A DNA stretch of 64,000 bases from positions 297,409 through 361,408 of the forward strand of contig JAWPGT010000025.1 of NCBI GenBank assembly GCA_034638255.1, given 5' to 3'. Shown here piece by piece: positions 10,401-22,319 of the stretch. The notes under the pieces are model-generated. The model did no database searches. It was given only the letters and a program-made list of their open reading frames with translations, and was not told the DNA's origin. Numbering within the stretch: the first letter of the stretch is position 1; each line of letters opens with the position of its first letter. The position numbers were made by a program, and so were the translations under genes. Source of the DNA: Coprinus comatus. Taxonomy: Eukaryota > Basidiomycota > Agaricomycetes > Agaricales > Agaricaceae.

Positions 10401-10849
10401 AGTATCAGAAGGGTGCAATATATACGTTGAAGTCAAAGCCTCAATCCAATGTCACTAGCTCATCTCCAATCCCCATTCTTAACATCATGCTGTTCTCACA
10501 GTCAGGGTTATAACTTGGTTAACATAATAAACCATTATTATTACTTACATTAATTACATAACAAAATGATTATTAACCATTTAAACCATTATAATACTTC
10601 TTGGAGTTTTCTGACACTCTGTGTATGTGAGTGGCTCATGGGGGGATTTATTTCTATTAATGACATTACTACCATTCTGGAGCAACACAGTAGTACTGTT
10701 GTAGGTACAAGCAATGTAATAACTTTAGATTGAGTAGCTAAAATCTCTTAGACTTGGAGGTCTTGTTTTTTCAGCCTTGTTTTTTTTATTATAATAAAAT
10801 TAAAATTAATAATGACATCATATGACCTTGGGTAACCCTGGGGTTGATC
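10401..10849. other. AT-rich non-coding stretch
   Basis: No ORF or repeat boundary could be supported. The sequence is AT-rich (runs of taatacatta type near 10520-10600 and a T-run near 10783) and CpG-poor like the surrounding transposon block, so it is probably decayed transposon sequence. Confidence 0.5.
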
Positions 10850-11208
10850 ACACTAGTTAATCAGCCAGGCTATAATTAGTGTACTTATTTCTTGTTTCTT
10901 TTAGTACTTGTCTCATCCCTGTCTCATACTTGTTTAATGACTAGTTCTTACATGTTGTACCATTGCTACAAGTATCAGTAGTACTTACCTGTATGTTTTA
11001 TCCCTTGTCTCATCTATTCCCAGACTCCCTGTAGGTAGTATAAATAGTTGCTTGTATTAGCCCTTGAAGTCTCAAGCTTTAAGTTGGTTAACTTCTAATC
11101 TATTTATACTATGACCTTCTGCCTGAACACCAGAACAGTAGTCTTACCTATAGAGATTGAATACCTGTCTCAAGCTGCTGCTGTGCACAAGAGATTAGGA
11201 TCATAACA
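10850..11208 (+). repeat. LTR-like fragment interrupting a Copia relic
   Basis: Contains a TATA-like gtagtataaatag (about 11036), a short hairpin downstream (aagttggttaactt, about 11092) and ends gatcataaca at 11208, the same cataaca end as the LTR at 7379-7908. The next base starts a Copia RNase H relic. The left boundary was not found and is a guess, so this may be only the 3' part of an LTR. Confidence 0.45.
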
Positions 11209-11580
11209 GGTTGACCCATGTCCATCACTACACTTCATACACCAACATGTTAAAGAACATACAATTGATGTTTGGAGAATTGACACCAAGGACAATATTG
11301 CAATGCAGACCTACTCACTAAACCACTTCCATGACCAACACTCAAAAAACATTGTTTAGCTATAGGTGTTTACTAGAACATAAAAGAGGAGGAGAGATAT
11401 TGAGGATGAGGAGGAGTAGGAGGAGTATCTGGCAGATGAACAGGAATCAAGATGACAATGAAGAGAAGGGACAAGGTCTGGATTTTTCTCTTAACCCATT
11501 GTTTTCAACTTTCTGTGAGATTTTAAGATACAAACCCCTATTCCCCAGCCTATTTTCACCTTCATCTTAACACCATTTTT
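11209..11580 (+). pseudogene. C-terminal tail of a Copia RNase H (relic)
   Basis: From about 11225 the translation SLHFIHQHVKEHTIDVWRID, then TKDNIA, matches the conserved end of Ty1/Copia polyproteins (the H-x-R-Y-H-F-I-R-E-x-V ... T-x-D-Q-x-A-D block), with frame loss before the usual TKPL. The following stretch to about 11570 reads as the non-conserved C-terminal tail. Only this end survives; it belongs to a Copia lineage different from the young element at 49-53.7 kb. Confidence 0.6.
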
Positions 11581-12191
11581 ATCAGTTGATTTAATCATTT
11601 GGTGACAGAGTTGAGGAAGAGTGTAGGAATTACAACACATGACACAGAAGATATGAGCCAACATCTGCATACATTTACATCCTCAGTTCCTAACCATCAT
11701 ATCTGGGACTGAGCTAGGGATATTTGTCTATAGTGTTCTTATCAGAAACAATCCCTATTTCTTTGCAATATATAAGTAGCTAGTTCTGGCTATACTTTTT
11801 GGTCAACTTGTTATTATTTTGCTTGTTAAACTTCATCTACTGCTGTTATAAATTGATGTCTCTACTCTATTGCCATTACCTTTGAATGCTTGAATTCTTG
11901 TAATGCACTTGTTGTGATAGTCATAGGCCAATATAAGCATTTTGTCTATCTTACCTATAATACTTCATATGAAGGTTTATAGCTTGTGATCAAGCTCAAG
12001 CCAATGATTAATTTTATTTCTGAGCATAAAACAATAGCAACAAGATTGGACATGTGCCTACAGGCTACAACATATATAAAAAACTAGTAATTATTGTGCA
12101 ATATATTGATACAACTATATGAACATTTGATGAACAATGAAAATGACACCCAGGTATACTAGGTAGGTAAGAGAAGTATGCAAACAAGTCA
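11581..12191. other. Intergenic boundary between transposon block and host genes
   Basis: No gene or repeat is supported. It is AT-rich. The frequency of CpG rises sharply from about 12,400 onwards, marking the change from decayed transposon DNA to maintained genes. The left part may still be transposon; the right part should hold the 3' end of the minus-strand gene that stops at 12192. Confidence 0.5.
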
Positions 12192-15019
12192 TCAATGTAT
12201 ACCATTAATAAGCACTGCTTGTTGCTCATAACCCTCTTGCACTCGTTGAGCTGCTCTTTCAGCTGCAGCATCATAAACATAATTAATTGGACGATGCCAA
12301 GGTGGCTCAGCTTGATCCTCCCTGTCAGAATCATCATGGAAAGCAGTGTAAGCAGTATCTTGTCCGTGGATGGGGTCATAATAATTGTCATTTGCAAATT
12401 GTGACTGGGCTAGGAAGGCAAAAAAGGGATTAAACATTGCATGTGAAACTGAATGACCAACATACCATCAGTAGTATCATCCGATGGGTCCGCCCTTTGC
12501 TTTCCCAATGCTTTAGCACTGGGTTGGATGGGTGCATTGACATCGCTACTATCATCGATTATTGAATTGAGATCATCATTCGCATCTAGGCTGATTGCAT
12601 TGGAATTCCGTGAGTCCAGAGTGTTCGCATTTGGCGAAGGCGTACGAGAAACATGATGCCCTGGCAAGCGTGGACCATGTGGGGGGGGCGGAGCAAGATT
12701 GTGATAAGAATCGTTTGGGTGGGTTCGACGAAGGTCAGTACGGTGAGGTGATATACTACGGTTCGAAGGCGATGGGCTACGAGAAGCCGATATGCTAGGG
12801 TAATGGGCAGAATTACGGTTAGCGGGGTCAAGTGTTGCTTGTATTTCCTGTTTCTTACTCATCAGTTGAACTACATTCATCTGCTAACGAGTCATGACTT
12901 ACCCGACGATCCATTCGAGTCTCTTTCCTGCTACGATGCTCTGCCTTGCGCTCTTCAGCAACCCTCTCCATATCTTCGTATTGCTTCAGAACTTCCAATA
13001 GCTCCGCATTTGCAACCAGGATAGCAGATAGTAATTGTTCTTCCTTAGTTACTTTTTCTGACTGTTTATCGTCATTAGAGTCCTTATATTCCGAATACTT
13101 TGTTGTAATTGATTTCTCGGCTTCAGCAGTCGCCCAATCGATTTGGGCATAAATAAGTTCTTGTGAGGAACGACATTTCATAAAAAATTCCTAATTAACT
13201 ATAAGCTCCTGAACTTTGCGGAAACGAAAGATTATTCACCCGAATGACAGGGTCTTTTTTGAATGTTTCTGGTTTTGCATATATAAGAGCCTGGGAAAGG
13301 AGGCCTGCGTTACCTTGACCAATCTTACATTCCTGGAAAAGGCGGCGAATATCTTCATCAGGGGGTATAATACGGTTCCGTGTGGGTGACTTCCGTTTCT
13401 TGTGTGGTCGAGCCTAATGAATTAGGGTTAGGACAGCGTAATAAAAGGAAATGGACACCAACAGGAGGAGGTGATACGGGGATTACATCGTTGACTTGAG
13501 ACTCTGGTTCCTGATAGTATATAACGGGAGGCTCAAATTGGGAATTTCGCGAGGTCACTGGTGGATTGAGCATAGCGTCGTCATTTTCAAATGGCATGCC
13601 CTATTTGTCATGGCGTTAAAATCAATGCTCGGTTTGAGAATAAGCTAAAGACCAACCTCATCGGGCTTATCAAAAGGCTTGACACGTCTCCACAGACCAC
13701 GAAAACCATCGCGGTCACCTCTTCCGCCCCCCTCTGGATAAAGTGAGTATATTATTACCAGCATTTACTGGAAGGAATCATACTGGTTACGCTGGCGAAA
13801 GCTGCTGCAGCAATGACTTCCAATAACCTTTCTCGGACCACCGGTGATGTTCGGTTGGATGTCAATAGCTCTTCGACAGTTTCAAGGAATTTACGGCTTG
13901 TTGATTGTGAAATAAACGTGTTTGAACAGTTTCTGAGCATGATAGCCCATATCTACCACAAAGTCAGCACCGCGGGTCTGAGACCCAACAGGCATTGTGA
14001 CGTACCCGTGCCGCTGATAATTGACTTGCCGGTTCACCATATCTGATATTATCAGATTATATTGTATAGCATGTTCATGAAATCACATACTTAAACTCCC
14101 TCCTTAATGTCCTGACGGCTTCCCTGGCATTGTTCTCGTTCGCAGAGGCACGGTCGCATACTTCCATGACAAGTGTCCAATCTTCCGATGCCGTCGCACA
14201 TAGATATCCTACATGGAAGGTTAGGCATAGAGATAGTTATTGGGAAAAGTTATGTTACCTATCATCTTAGTGAGCTCTTGGACATTCTCATCATCTCTAC
14301 GATGATGCGAGTCCCTTCCTCTGTCGCGAATTCCGTCGCGCTCCTTGTCATTATCTTTAATTCTATCCCATGCCCAGAATACCGGTTTCTTTTCTCGTCT
14401 CTCAGATTGATCTCTAGGGTAGTAAGGCTCGATTGTTGAATAGCCATCCTCGGACTGTGATCTTCCTAATTGGGGGATTGGCTCGACTGATGGAGGTTCA
14501 AGAGCTCGAAGAATGTGGGGAACAGGCTGGGCAGGGGTTGGACTTTTGCGAAGCGACTGGCCGTCACGATCTCGTGTGGGCTTGTTAGTTGAGAGAGAAG
14601 TATAGGACGACGCGTGATAGGGTGAGGGAGATTGTGGGGGTGGATTTGGGCTCGGATGGGCTTGTTGTGCTGTTAGAGAAGGACATGGATGAGTGCTTGG
14701 TTCATGCTCGACTATCCATCCACGTACCATAATTGTTCACGACCTCCCATCTGTCCTCGTCATCTCTAGACCGTGATTTGGCTGGTGGTGGTGGTGGTGG
14801 TGGTGGTGGTGGTATCTGGTGTGTAGAGTTAGGCGGTGGGTTAACTATCGCAGCATGTTTCTGGTATATAGGTGTTGGTATCGGTAAATCCTGAATGATT
14901 GTGCAAATGGATGAGTATTTGATGTTGTAGCAGAGGTAGATGATTCGCACATCTGCACCTGAAGCTGGGGCATCTTTCTGAGACGACTTTGTGTTCTTAG
15001 GTTTGAAGAATTTTTTCAT
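12192..15019 (-). CDS. VHS and GAT domain protein (LSB5/TOM1/GGA-like trafficking adaptor)
   Basis: Adaptor of the endosome/trans-Golgi sorting type that binds ubiquitinated cargo and small GTPases. About nine to ten exons are joined by short introns. The N-terminus is MKKFFKPKNTK, followed by a Pro-rich linker encoded by a ggt repeat near 14790. The VHS domain is split over exons at about 14270-13750, with conserved segments WTLVMEVCDRASANE, REF-K-YGEPASQLSAAR, IWAIMLRNC and TSPVVRERLLEVIAAAAF, then FRGLWRRVKPFDKPDEGMPF. A GAT-like helical region (13290-12900) contains IRRLFQECKIGQGNAGLL and a Glu/Lys-rich helix around VKQYEDMERVAEERK. The C-terminus is Ser/Pro-rich and ends with an Ala/Glu helix (12192-12400). 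No gamma-adaptin ear is recognised, so LSB5/TOM1-like fits better than GGA. Internal exon borders are inferred by eye. Confidence 0.85.
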
Positions 15020-17567
15020 AACAGTACAACAAACGAATATAAAAGCAGGAGAATGTGATAATGATGGTACAAGGTAGACGGCGACTTGCAGTCACGGATT
15101 AGGAAGGCTGTGTCCGTTACTAAGCCGCCACGTCTGAGAAAAATACACTTTTCTTTTCTAACGGTGGCCACACAGAACTGCTAACCAACGATGTCTCTTG
15201 GTTGCATACCCCAGCTCACTTACAACTGCTGGCTCAATCTTACACGTATATACACTGTCATTCCTTGACTTTGTCATGGAACTGGCTCTCTTGTTGTGTG
15301 TGGCACACATTTGAAAATTTGAAAACCTCAATCGCTACGTTAAGGATGGGATTGGTTCTAGTGAAGTTGCAAAATTTAATGGGGTTCCGTTCCCACTGTA
15401 CACAACACAGCGAGTTCATTGATTCTGTTTATCAATAAGCTTCATCTGAAGTCAGAGTGTGTAGTTCTTGAGAACGTTCAAGGCAGGGCGAAGCTACGTC
15501 AATGAATCGAATGACAAGTGTTACAGTTTTGCATACATAGGCAGCAACTTTAAATAGCGGAAAGAAAGTTATGAATTACTCCATAACCTAGCTATGCCAA
15601 CTTACACATATTTAATTTAACATAGTTATAATTCCTTATCCTTTTCATAAGAAAGTTTCTATTGACCTCGAAAGTAAGTTTTATTTGAGTGACCACCCTT
15701 CGCATCCGCTTCAGCAGGTAGTAAATATAATCTGTAAGTTTGCTTGATAATGAAAAAATTTCAGATGTTGTTAGTATTAAAGGAATTGCTTTGGAAATGA
15801 GTGATGGTACAACTACTACTCCACCGTCACCTATTATTGTATTATTGTCGAGCCTGAACTATCATCGGATAATGATGGCTCTTAACCAAACTACTTGTCG
15901 AAGAGAAGATGCCCCAACACAACCATACCAATCAACACCATCCCCACTTGCACCTCCTTCCCCCACATTTGCATTTCTCCGAGGCTCGGTTCCAGATATG
16001 ATTGAATGGTATAATTCCTTCGTCTCCATTATCGAGCGCTTATGATTCTTTATATATGAAACATCAATAGGTGCCAAATTCGCCATACTCACAAGGTATA
16101 TTCAGTTCCCGCCCTCTTCAACATACCAGAGAAATTTACACAACCTAACGTACAATGATCTACAATCTCGTATGCTAACAAATACAACCCGTACGCAGCC
16201 CAACGATCACAAGCACCTTCCACAGGTTCGTTTTATACAGTCAAGTTGTTGCGCAAGCGGCCAATACGGCTCTTACCGATGAATCGGCGTCTTTTCCAAA
16301 GATCCCCCCCTGGCAGCGAGTGCAAGCTTCAGCAAAGCAGAAAATCAAAACATTGGAACAAAAAAAAAATATTGTAAAGAGAAAATAGTTGCTTTGATGC
16401 GAAGTGACGTGCGAGCAGACTGCGTCCGCCAGTCGAGCTCCAAGACCTGACGAGATTTAAGTAGATTAAGTTTGAGTAAAAGTTGAATAAAATGAGAGCA
16501 TAGTGTTATTGTCAACGACGAACGTGTTTCCGAGACGATATGTGAGATGGAGAATAGGTAAGGCAGAGATAAAGACCAGAAATAACTTCGATGTTGAGCA
16601 GTACTAAGGTGAATAAAGAGAAAGTAAAGGGGTAAATTTCACTGCCTAACTACGACAGGACTGTGCTACTTTTATACTGAGAAAATTAAGATGGCCAAAA
16701 AATTTATCATGTAAAGTAGACACAATTAAAACAATGAAGATGTAAATAAAACGTGTGTTTGTGAAGTAAAAATAAAGAAAAATAAAGTTTTGGAATAAAT
16801 GGGAATGATGTTGCCTCGTGTATGCCATCGTGTAGTGAACCGAAATCCAGAATTTGTACGTACCTGGTACGTACTATCATTGACCAGATGTTCGTTTCGT
16901 AACGCATGATCGTGACCATCATTGATAATTCAAACTCCGCAGGCTGATCCTGGCCGACACAAGTTATTTTAAGCACAGATCATATCAAAGCGATCACTAC
17001 GATCAAATTAATTGATAATCCGCTATGCCGGCCTCGGCAAGAGTGACAACGTACCAAAAAGTCAGTCCTTCAGTTTATTAAATTTTGGCAAACGAATTTA
17101 TAGAACAGTGTACATAAGGTCCTGGATTTGAAATACCAAACAAGACATAGAGTATGTTGGATGATAGTGTTTTAAAAATCAAAATACGAACTTGTGGGAA
17201 AAACGAACATCTGGTCAATGATAACTTAGTATGAGTCGGAAAATAGTTTCGATAGGATGGAAATCAGCTTTAGAGATTAGATTGCTGATTTGTAGGAGAG
17301 ACGACGTCAGGTGACGTCATATCTTCACAACTGTCATGCATTCTATATGGAAGAAAAAATCAAGTCAAGAAAATGACTCACTTTGCGAGTTGCGTGTTGC
17401 CGAATACATTCGGTGACTTCTAGTACACCTAGGTTGTGAAACGATGGGGAGCGTTTGAATATTGGTGCAGGCGTATACTGGGTGTATTCATGTGGATAAC
17501 ATTGCAGTGAGGATTTGTTCATGAATTATGAATAACAGAGATACCTTACAGGTAAGGTAATACAGAA
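15020..17567. other. 2.5-kb intergenic region
   Basis: It lies between the divergent-side end of the VHS gene (start at 15019) and the 3' end of the GH3 gene (stop at 17568). A 101-codon frame at 15740-16045 and its antisense partner have no recognisable features and look accidental. Small items seen are a palindromic gtacgtacctggtacgtac near 16858 and a CRE-like pair gacgtcaggtgacgtc at 17303. The part next to 15019 should contain the VHS gene promoter. Confidence 0.5.
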
Positions 17568-19529
17568 TCATCCAAATATTACTTTGCTTGCAGCCAGAAA
17601 TGCCTCCTCCGTGAACTCGTACGTAGCCAGAAATGCAACCCTCTTCCATTTGTCCTGCCCATCAACACAAGTAAAATCATAAGGGTCGCAACTTGCTACC
17701 ACAACAATCGGAGTAGATACCATATTCTCTACAGTCTTCTCCAGCACAGACCACTGCCATTTTCTACGAAGCGTATTTCTTGTCACGAAAACAATTAAAT
17801 CCAAGGTAGGATCTGACGGCGGACCATGATCTCCGGAAGTATATACAATCTGATTCACTTGTCCGTATTCCTCCAGAATTCTAGCAAATTTGACATCATG
17901 TGGGGTCGCAGTATTGCGTGTCTGGGCACTTTCTAAGCCACCATCTGCATCAACAGCCCTATTTATTTTTTCCAGTGCAGGAGACATAAGAAGAATTTGT
18001 GCCTGTGTTGTTAGTTTTATGGGCAATAATGATTCGGAATCGGCGATCTTCTTGGTAGTTTTACGGTAGGCTTCTTGGCTCAGGTTTGCATTTTTGTCCT
18101 TCAGGGCCTTCCAGTCCTTGGTAAATCCGATATCGATGATATCTTGGCTTTGGAAGTAGGTACTCCAATCTCCTACAAAGCTCTTCTTCATGGATATTAT
18201 TCTTTCTCCGGATTGCTTCAAATCAGATATTGCTATTCTGTCGCTTACCACTGCAAGCGATATTTTATCGATAGCACCCACTTGTTTTTGATAGGTGTGG
18301 CAAATCATGACCATGTCGGCTCCAGCTTCCAATGCTCTAACGGCTCCCTCTTCAGTACCACAAGCACCTTGCTCGACTGCAGAAATGGCATTCATTTCTA
18401 AGCAATCGGTCACGATTACACCCCGAAATCCCAGTTCTTTCCGCAAGAGATTTGTACTAATGAGTCTCGATAGTGATGCCGGCGTGTTATCGCCTACGAT
18501 TTTAGGAAGGGCAACGTGGGCCGTCATGATACTTGGTATCCCGGAATCAATCAACTCTTGGAATGGCTGTAGATCTGTTTCAAACAACTCGTTTCTTGTC
18601 TTCTTAATGATGGGAAGGGCAAGGTGCGAGTCGACACGAGTATCTCCATGGCCCGGAAAGTGTTTTGCACAGGTTGCAATGCCTGATGAGACAAAACCTT
18701 CGCTGGCTGCCTTGGTAAATCTACCAACAATATCCGCATCTATAAAACCAGACATTGGATTGTGTAACTTGAAAGTGTTTAACAATAGGACATACCATTC
18801 CCAAAAGATCGGACTCCTAAAACCTTAAAGTCAGACTGAAAAATACATTAACACGAGTACTACGACCAACCGATGACGGGGTTCCTGAAATCAGAATTTA
18901 CGTCGGCAACAGGACCATATGTCCATTTTATACCCACGAGGTTTAACTCCTTGCCGCAAGCAGAAGAGACTCTTCGAGTTAGCTCGATGTCTCTTGTTTC
19001 GGCTTGCGCCATAGCTCCTGGACTGTTGTTGTTCAACCTAGATGACAAATTCAATATCGGTGAACCTACAATTGGGTTCCAGCTGCTGGGGATGAAAATG
19101 CAGAAACAAGGCCTGTCATTAATGATTACACTACCAGTGAGCGCAAGTCTCCAATTATACTATACATATAGGACTTACCATTCTCTTGGTCAATGCCAAT
19201 CAGTAGAGGTTGGGGGTGTCCAGCCTCTTTAGCCAAGAGCTGCAAACTCTTAATCAGTTTTCGCGATTGTTCGGCATCTGTTTATGTAGCTGTAGCCCTA
19301 ATTGTTGGCTTTATGCTGTATCTGAGTGTACTCACCTCGGATATTCCTTCTCATAAGGATTATATTACCGACATAGTACTGTGTGATGAGATTTCTAACA
19401 TTGTCGTTGATCTCATGGCCATTGAATCCGAAAACGACATGCTAAAGGCCTTGGGTAAGACTGTCTTGTATTTTGTTGTTCGGTTACCTGTCCGATTTCC
19501 CTCCTGACCTCTTCATCCGGAGTAGCCAT
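17568..19529 (-). CDS. Glycoside hydrolase family 3 (NagZ-type beta-N-acetylhexosaminidase-like)
   Basis: Start ATGGCTACTCC at 19529 gives MATPDEEVRREIGQ; small exons then read FGFNGHEINDNVRNLI, QYYVGNIILMRRNI and LLIGIDQENG. A further exon (about 19130-18860) has KELNLVGIKWTYGPVADVNS. The main exon 18785-17568 holds KHFPGHGDTRVDSH, the NagZ signature with the His/Asp acid-base dyad, and VTDCLEMNAI, whose Asp is the family's catalytic nucleophile. About 400 residues after the first exons form the barrel plus a C-terminal alpha/beta region. No signal peptide is evident, so it is probably intracellular. It cleaves terminal beta-linked N-acetylhexosamine in NagZ relatives; the fungal substrate is not known to me. 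It shares a 99-bp intergenic space with the divergent gene at 19629. Confidence 0.88.
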
Positions 19530-19628
19530 GATTGGGTTAGATATGATTGTGATGATGTATGTAATTAAGGTGGGACTTGTGATATATTTCAGCACGTGCA
19601 CCTTCCCTACGACGACCAGACGACGACC
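19530..19628. promoter_or_regulatory. Compact bidirectional promoter region
   Basis: Only 99 bp separate the ATG of the minus-strand GH3 gene (19529) from the first ATG of the plus-strand gene (19629). Both transcripts must start here or within the neighbouring coding regions. An E-box-like cacgtg lies at 19593-19598. No TATA box stands out in either direction. Confidence 0.5.
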
Positions 19629-20766
19629 ATGCAAGAAAACGCAAGGAAGCGAAGGCGGATACTGGCCCCACCAGATGGCTTCTCTACAAGCAAGAGTAGC
19701 ACCGGTCGTCTTCAGGTGCAGGTACCCACCTTCCTATCAGCTTTCGATGATGCAGGTCCCTCGAAACCCACGAAGCCTAAATCAACATCGTCACTTCAAT
19801 CGTCCTCACTACGACTGCAATCCGTGAAGTCTGAAGCCAATAATTCATCTAAACCCATGCGTCGTCAACCCGTTCCTGCTTTTCCAAAGTCTGCGCTCCT
19901 GCGCTCTGATAACACAACGGCTCCAATACCTGTGAAAGCCGTCATGAAGCCTTTATCGGCTACGTTGACTTTCCAAGCCCACAATCCTCCCGGCAGTACA
20001 GTATCCTTGAAACCAGTTCAAAAATATATTCCATCACTACCGGAACCGCTCCTAGAGGGTACTCGAGAAATGAAACCATTGACCACTACCCATTTCGCTG
20101 GCTTCGCAGATTTAAGTAACGACGAATCGATTGAGTTGACATCTATCCTGCTTCGTGATTATCGAGGTCAATCCGCGCCTGAACAACCAGAAGCTGATAT
20201 TCATACCAGCCCGTACAAGAGTAAACATCTTCGGTGTGTTCAAACTTTCTTGTTCCGAACCGATGGCTAATCCCAAAGGAACTAGCGGTGGACTGGCGGC
20301 GAGGGCGAGGCATCTGTACCGCAACTCTCAAACTGCCATTTACCTTTGGAGGACTGCGATGGAATCCCAACCTGATAACAAAACGACTGCTGATGTCATA
20401 TTTCGTATCTCTCAAGTCTTGTCTCCATCACTGGCTTCGTCCACTCAACCACCTATAGCTCTCACTCTGTCTCATGTCGAAACACCAACCAAGTTATTCT
20501 CTTCTCGGAGAAAACCTGTGTATATTGTACTGAAATTTCCAGATTCATGGAAAACGTCGGTCTCATGCAATCCTGCCAATCTGAAAGAGGGTTGCGTCTT
20601 GCGACTTTGGAAACCATGGAATGAAGTCCTCTTTGAAACTGTCACAGCGGTAGCCAACTCTCATGCCGAGTGGCCACTTCCGTCATCTGCCGAGGAATCG
20701 GCGAGGGCAGAAGAAGCTCATAATACAATATTGATGTGTTCTCGTTTTACCATCAATCAATCTTGA
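19629..20766 (+). CDS. Conserved-looking hypothetical protein with basic/disordered N-terminus
   Basis: I do not recognise the family. The first ATG in frame is at 19629 (MQENARKRRRILAPPDGF); the open frame extends 33 bp upstream but from GTG. One intron (about 20237-20270, gtgtgttc to cccaaag) joins KSKHLR to GTSGGLAARARHLY. The N-terminal 190 residues are Ser/Pro/Lys-rich and probably disordered. The C-terminal 170 residues look folded: a helical part (ARARHLYRNSQTAIYLWRTA) and a strand-rich part (KPVYIVLKFPDSW, EGCVLRLWKPWNEVLFE) that resembles the W/G-rich pattern of OB-type folds, which is speculation. The stop is at 20764-20766. Divergent from the GH3 gene; probably nuclear given the basic N-terminus, but that is inference. 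Confidence 0.7.
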
Positions 20767-20827
20767 TTGTATCTATTTGTGCCTCTTCCTATTATAAAAT
20801 GTGGATATATGCGCTCCTGTTCCTCTC

Positions 20828-21602
20828 ATGCCTCGTCAGAGCGGTAGTGAATTCCCTTATCCCAACTCCAGAGACTCCGTAGAACCTCATAGTGACGATA
20901 CAAGGTCAGATCCCCCTCCATTCCCTACTGCTCTTCAACCGACCAATTGACCATGAAGCATTGAGCAAGCATTGTTGCAACATTATGAAGGTTTTGTTCA
21001 GCCATTTGTTCATTGTATGCTACTCAGCACATCTACTTAGCCATTCGCATTCGCAAGCGAGAAAGCAGAGAACAAAAATTCTTGCAAATGGCCGAGGATA
21101 AGTTGAATGAAGAAGTAAGGTTGTAATTATGCTTAAGGAAATTACACTTACACCAAGCAAGATCACTGCTACCAGTAATGCAGTAAACACATGCATTCAG
21201 AAAATGTTAATTTGGCCTATTTCATTACGAGCCTGCTCCTCACATCACGCCCAGGGAATCCCTATATGGGACTTTCATTCTTGACTATGCTTCGGCAGAA
21301 GATAAAATCAGAAACTTATGGGATCGGATACTCCGAGAAGATTCAAAATACGCCGTAGGTGAACATATTTCTACATGGCTATATTTATTCAATCCTTCAC
21401 AAACTCCCCTAGGCGGTACTTGATGAATTGGCGAAGATGCAGCAGGGAAATGGGGCCAAGATGGAGGAAAATATGGTGTCAGGTTTGTCCAAAGTTCGAG
21501 CTGCATGTGAAGGTAAGTATATTCTACCTAAAATATTTGTCAAGCTAAAAGTTGACCGCAGATTTCAAGAGTGTAATAGAGCCTTTATCGTCGTCTCTCT
21601 AA
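20828..21602 (+). CDS. Small five- or six-exon gene, unknown function, coiled coil
   Basis: No single long ORF exists, but short exons with consensus splice sites join in phase. They give MPRQSGSEFPYPNSRDSV (ATG 20828), then IEQALLQHYE, AIRIRKRESREQKFLQMAE, PRESLYGTFILDYASAEDKI, VLDELAKMQQGNGAKMEEN and DFKSVIEPLSSSL with TAA at 21600-21602. The predicted protein is about 145 residues, largely helical, charged and coiled-coil-like. Introns are about 50-100 nt (for example gtaagtat to accgcag near 21513-21561). Exon borders are by eye; the one before PRESLYG is least certain. A MITE begins 6 bp after the stop. I do not recognise the family. Confidence 0.5.
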
Positions 21603-21608
21603 TAATAA

Positions 21609-22163
21609 GGGCCCTTTAGGGAACCAAGTCTCGCGCAAGTGTAGGTATCAGACCTACGCTTGACCCAAACCTGAGACCGTGAGAAGTTGGTCTCGGGTCG
21701 CAGGGTCACAGTGGGGTCACATCTTGTGCAGCATATGACCCCGCAATCGTACTTACCAAGTACTTACCAAGTACCTACTAGAGAATAATTTTTCAATATT
21801 ACTAGATAGCAGAGGAGATGAGAGACATACAACTCTTTTCTATGCTATGGGTTTCATTCCTAATCTGCCCCATTGATGGGTGCAGTCCCAGTGACCACTT
21901 ATAACATAATATAACTACATTATCTGTAGGTCTAACAGCTACTTTAGGTATGACTTCAGAATATCATAAAAGGTAGATTTTTTGTGGGTGAAAATATAAT
22001 TTTAAATATATCGTCACATCGAAGGCTGGTTTGTCGCAAGCTTGAGAGTTGCCGAACGCACACCTAGGTCTTGATGAAGCCCAAGCGGAATTCCCAGGCT
22101 CCATCAAGACCTAGGTCTCCATTTTTGGCTGGTAGGTCTCAGACCTGCTTCCCGAAAGGGCCC
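21609..22163. mobile_element. Tourist-like (PIF/Harbinger-type) MITE, 555 bp
   Basis: Imperfect terminal inverted repeats of about 24 bp: gggccctttagggaacca at the left and, inverted, gggccctttcgggaagca at the right. They are flanked by TAA on both sides (21606-21608 and 22164-22166). A 3-bp TAA/TTA duplication and GGGCC-type ends are characteristic of PIF/Harbinger MITEs. There is no coding sequence. A subterminal hairpin of about 20-bp arms (cctaggtcttgatg...catcaagacctagg, 22061-22119) lies near the right end. It is inserted directly behind the small gene ending at 21602 and 150 bp before the resolvase gene. Confidence 0.85.
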
Positions 22164-22319
22164 TAATATATTTATTTGGTATGCGGCGCGTGCTTGTGAT
22201 TCGTGCAGGATTCGTGTGACACCTGTGTGACACTTAAATATAAGGTCAGCTGATCGCGTTTAATTAAGGAGGCCAAAACGAGACACAAGTTGAACTTCAC
22301 ACTCCGAAACTGACATATC

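Noticed and set aside
14785..14815. ggt trinucleotide repeat as a stand-alone microsatellite
   Set aside because: It encodes the poly-proline linker of the VHS-GAT protein on the minus strand and is reported there.
15740..16045. 101-codon plus-strand frame with Pro-rich stretch
   Set aside because: No homology recognised, overlapped by an antisense frame, and no splice partners found.
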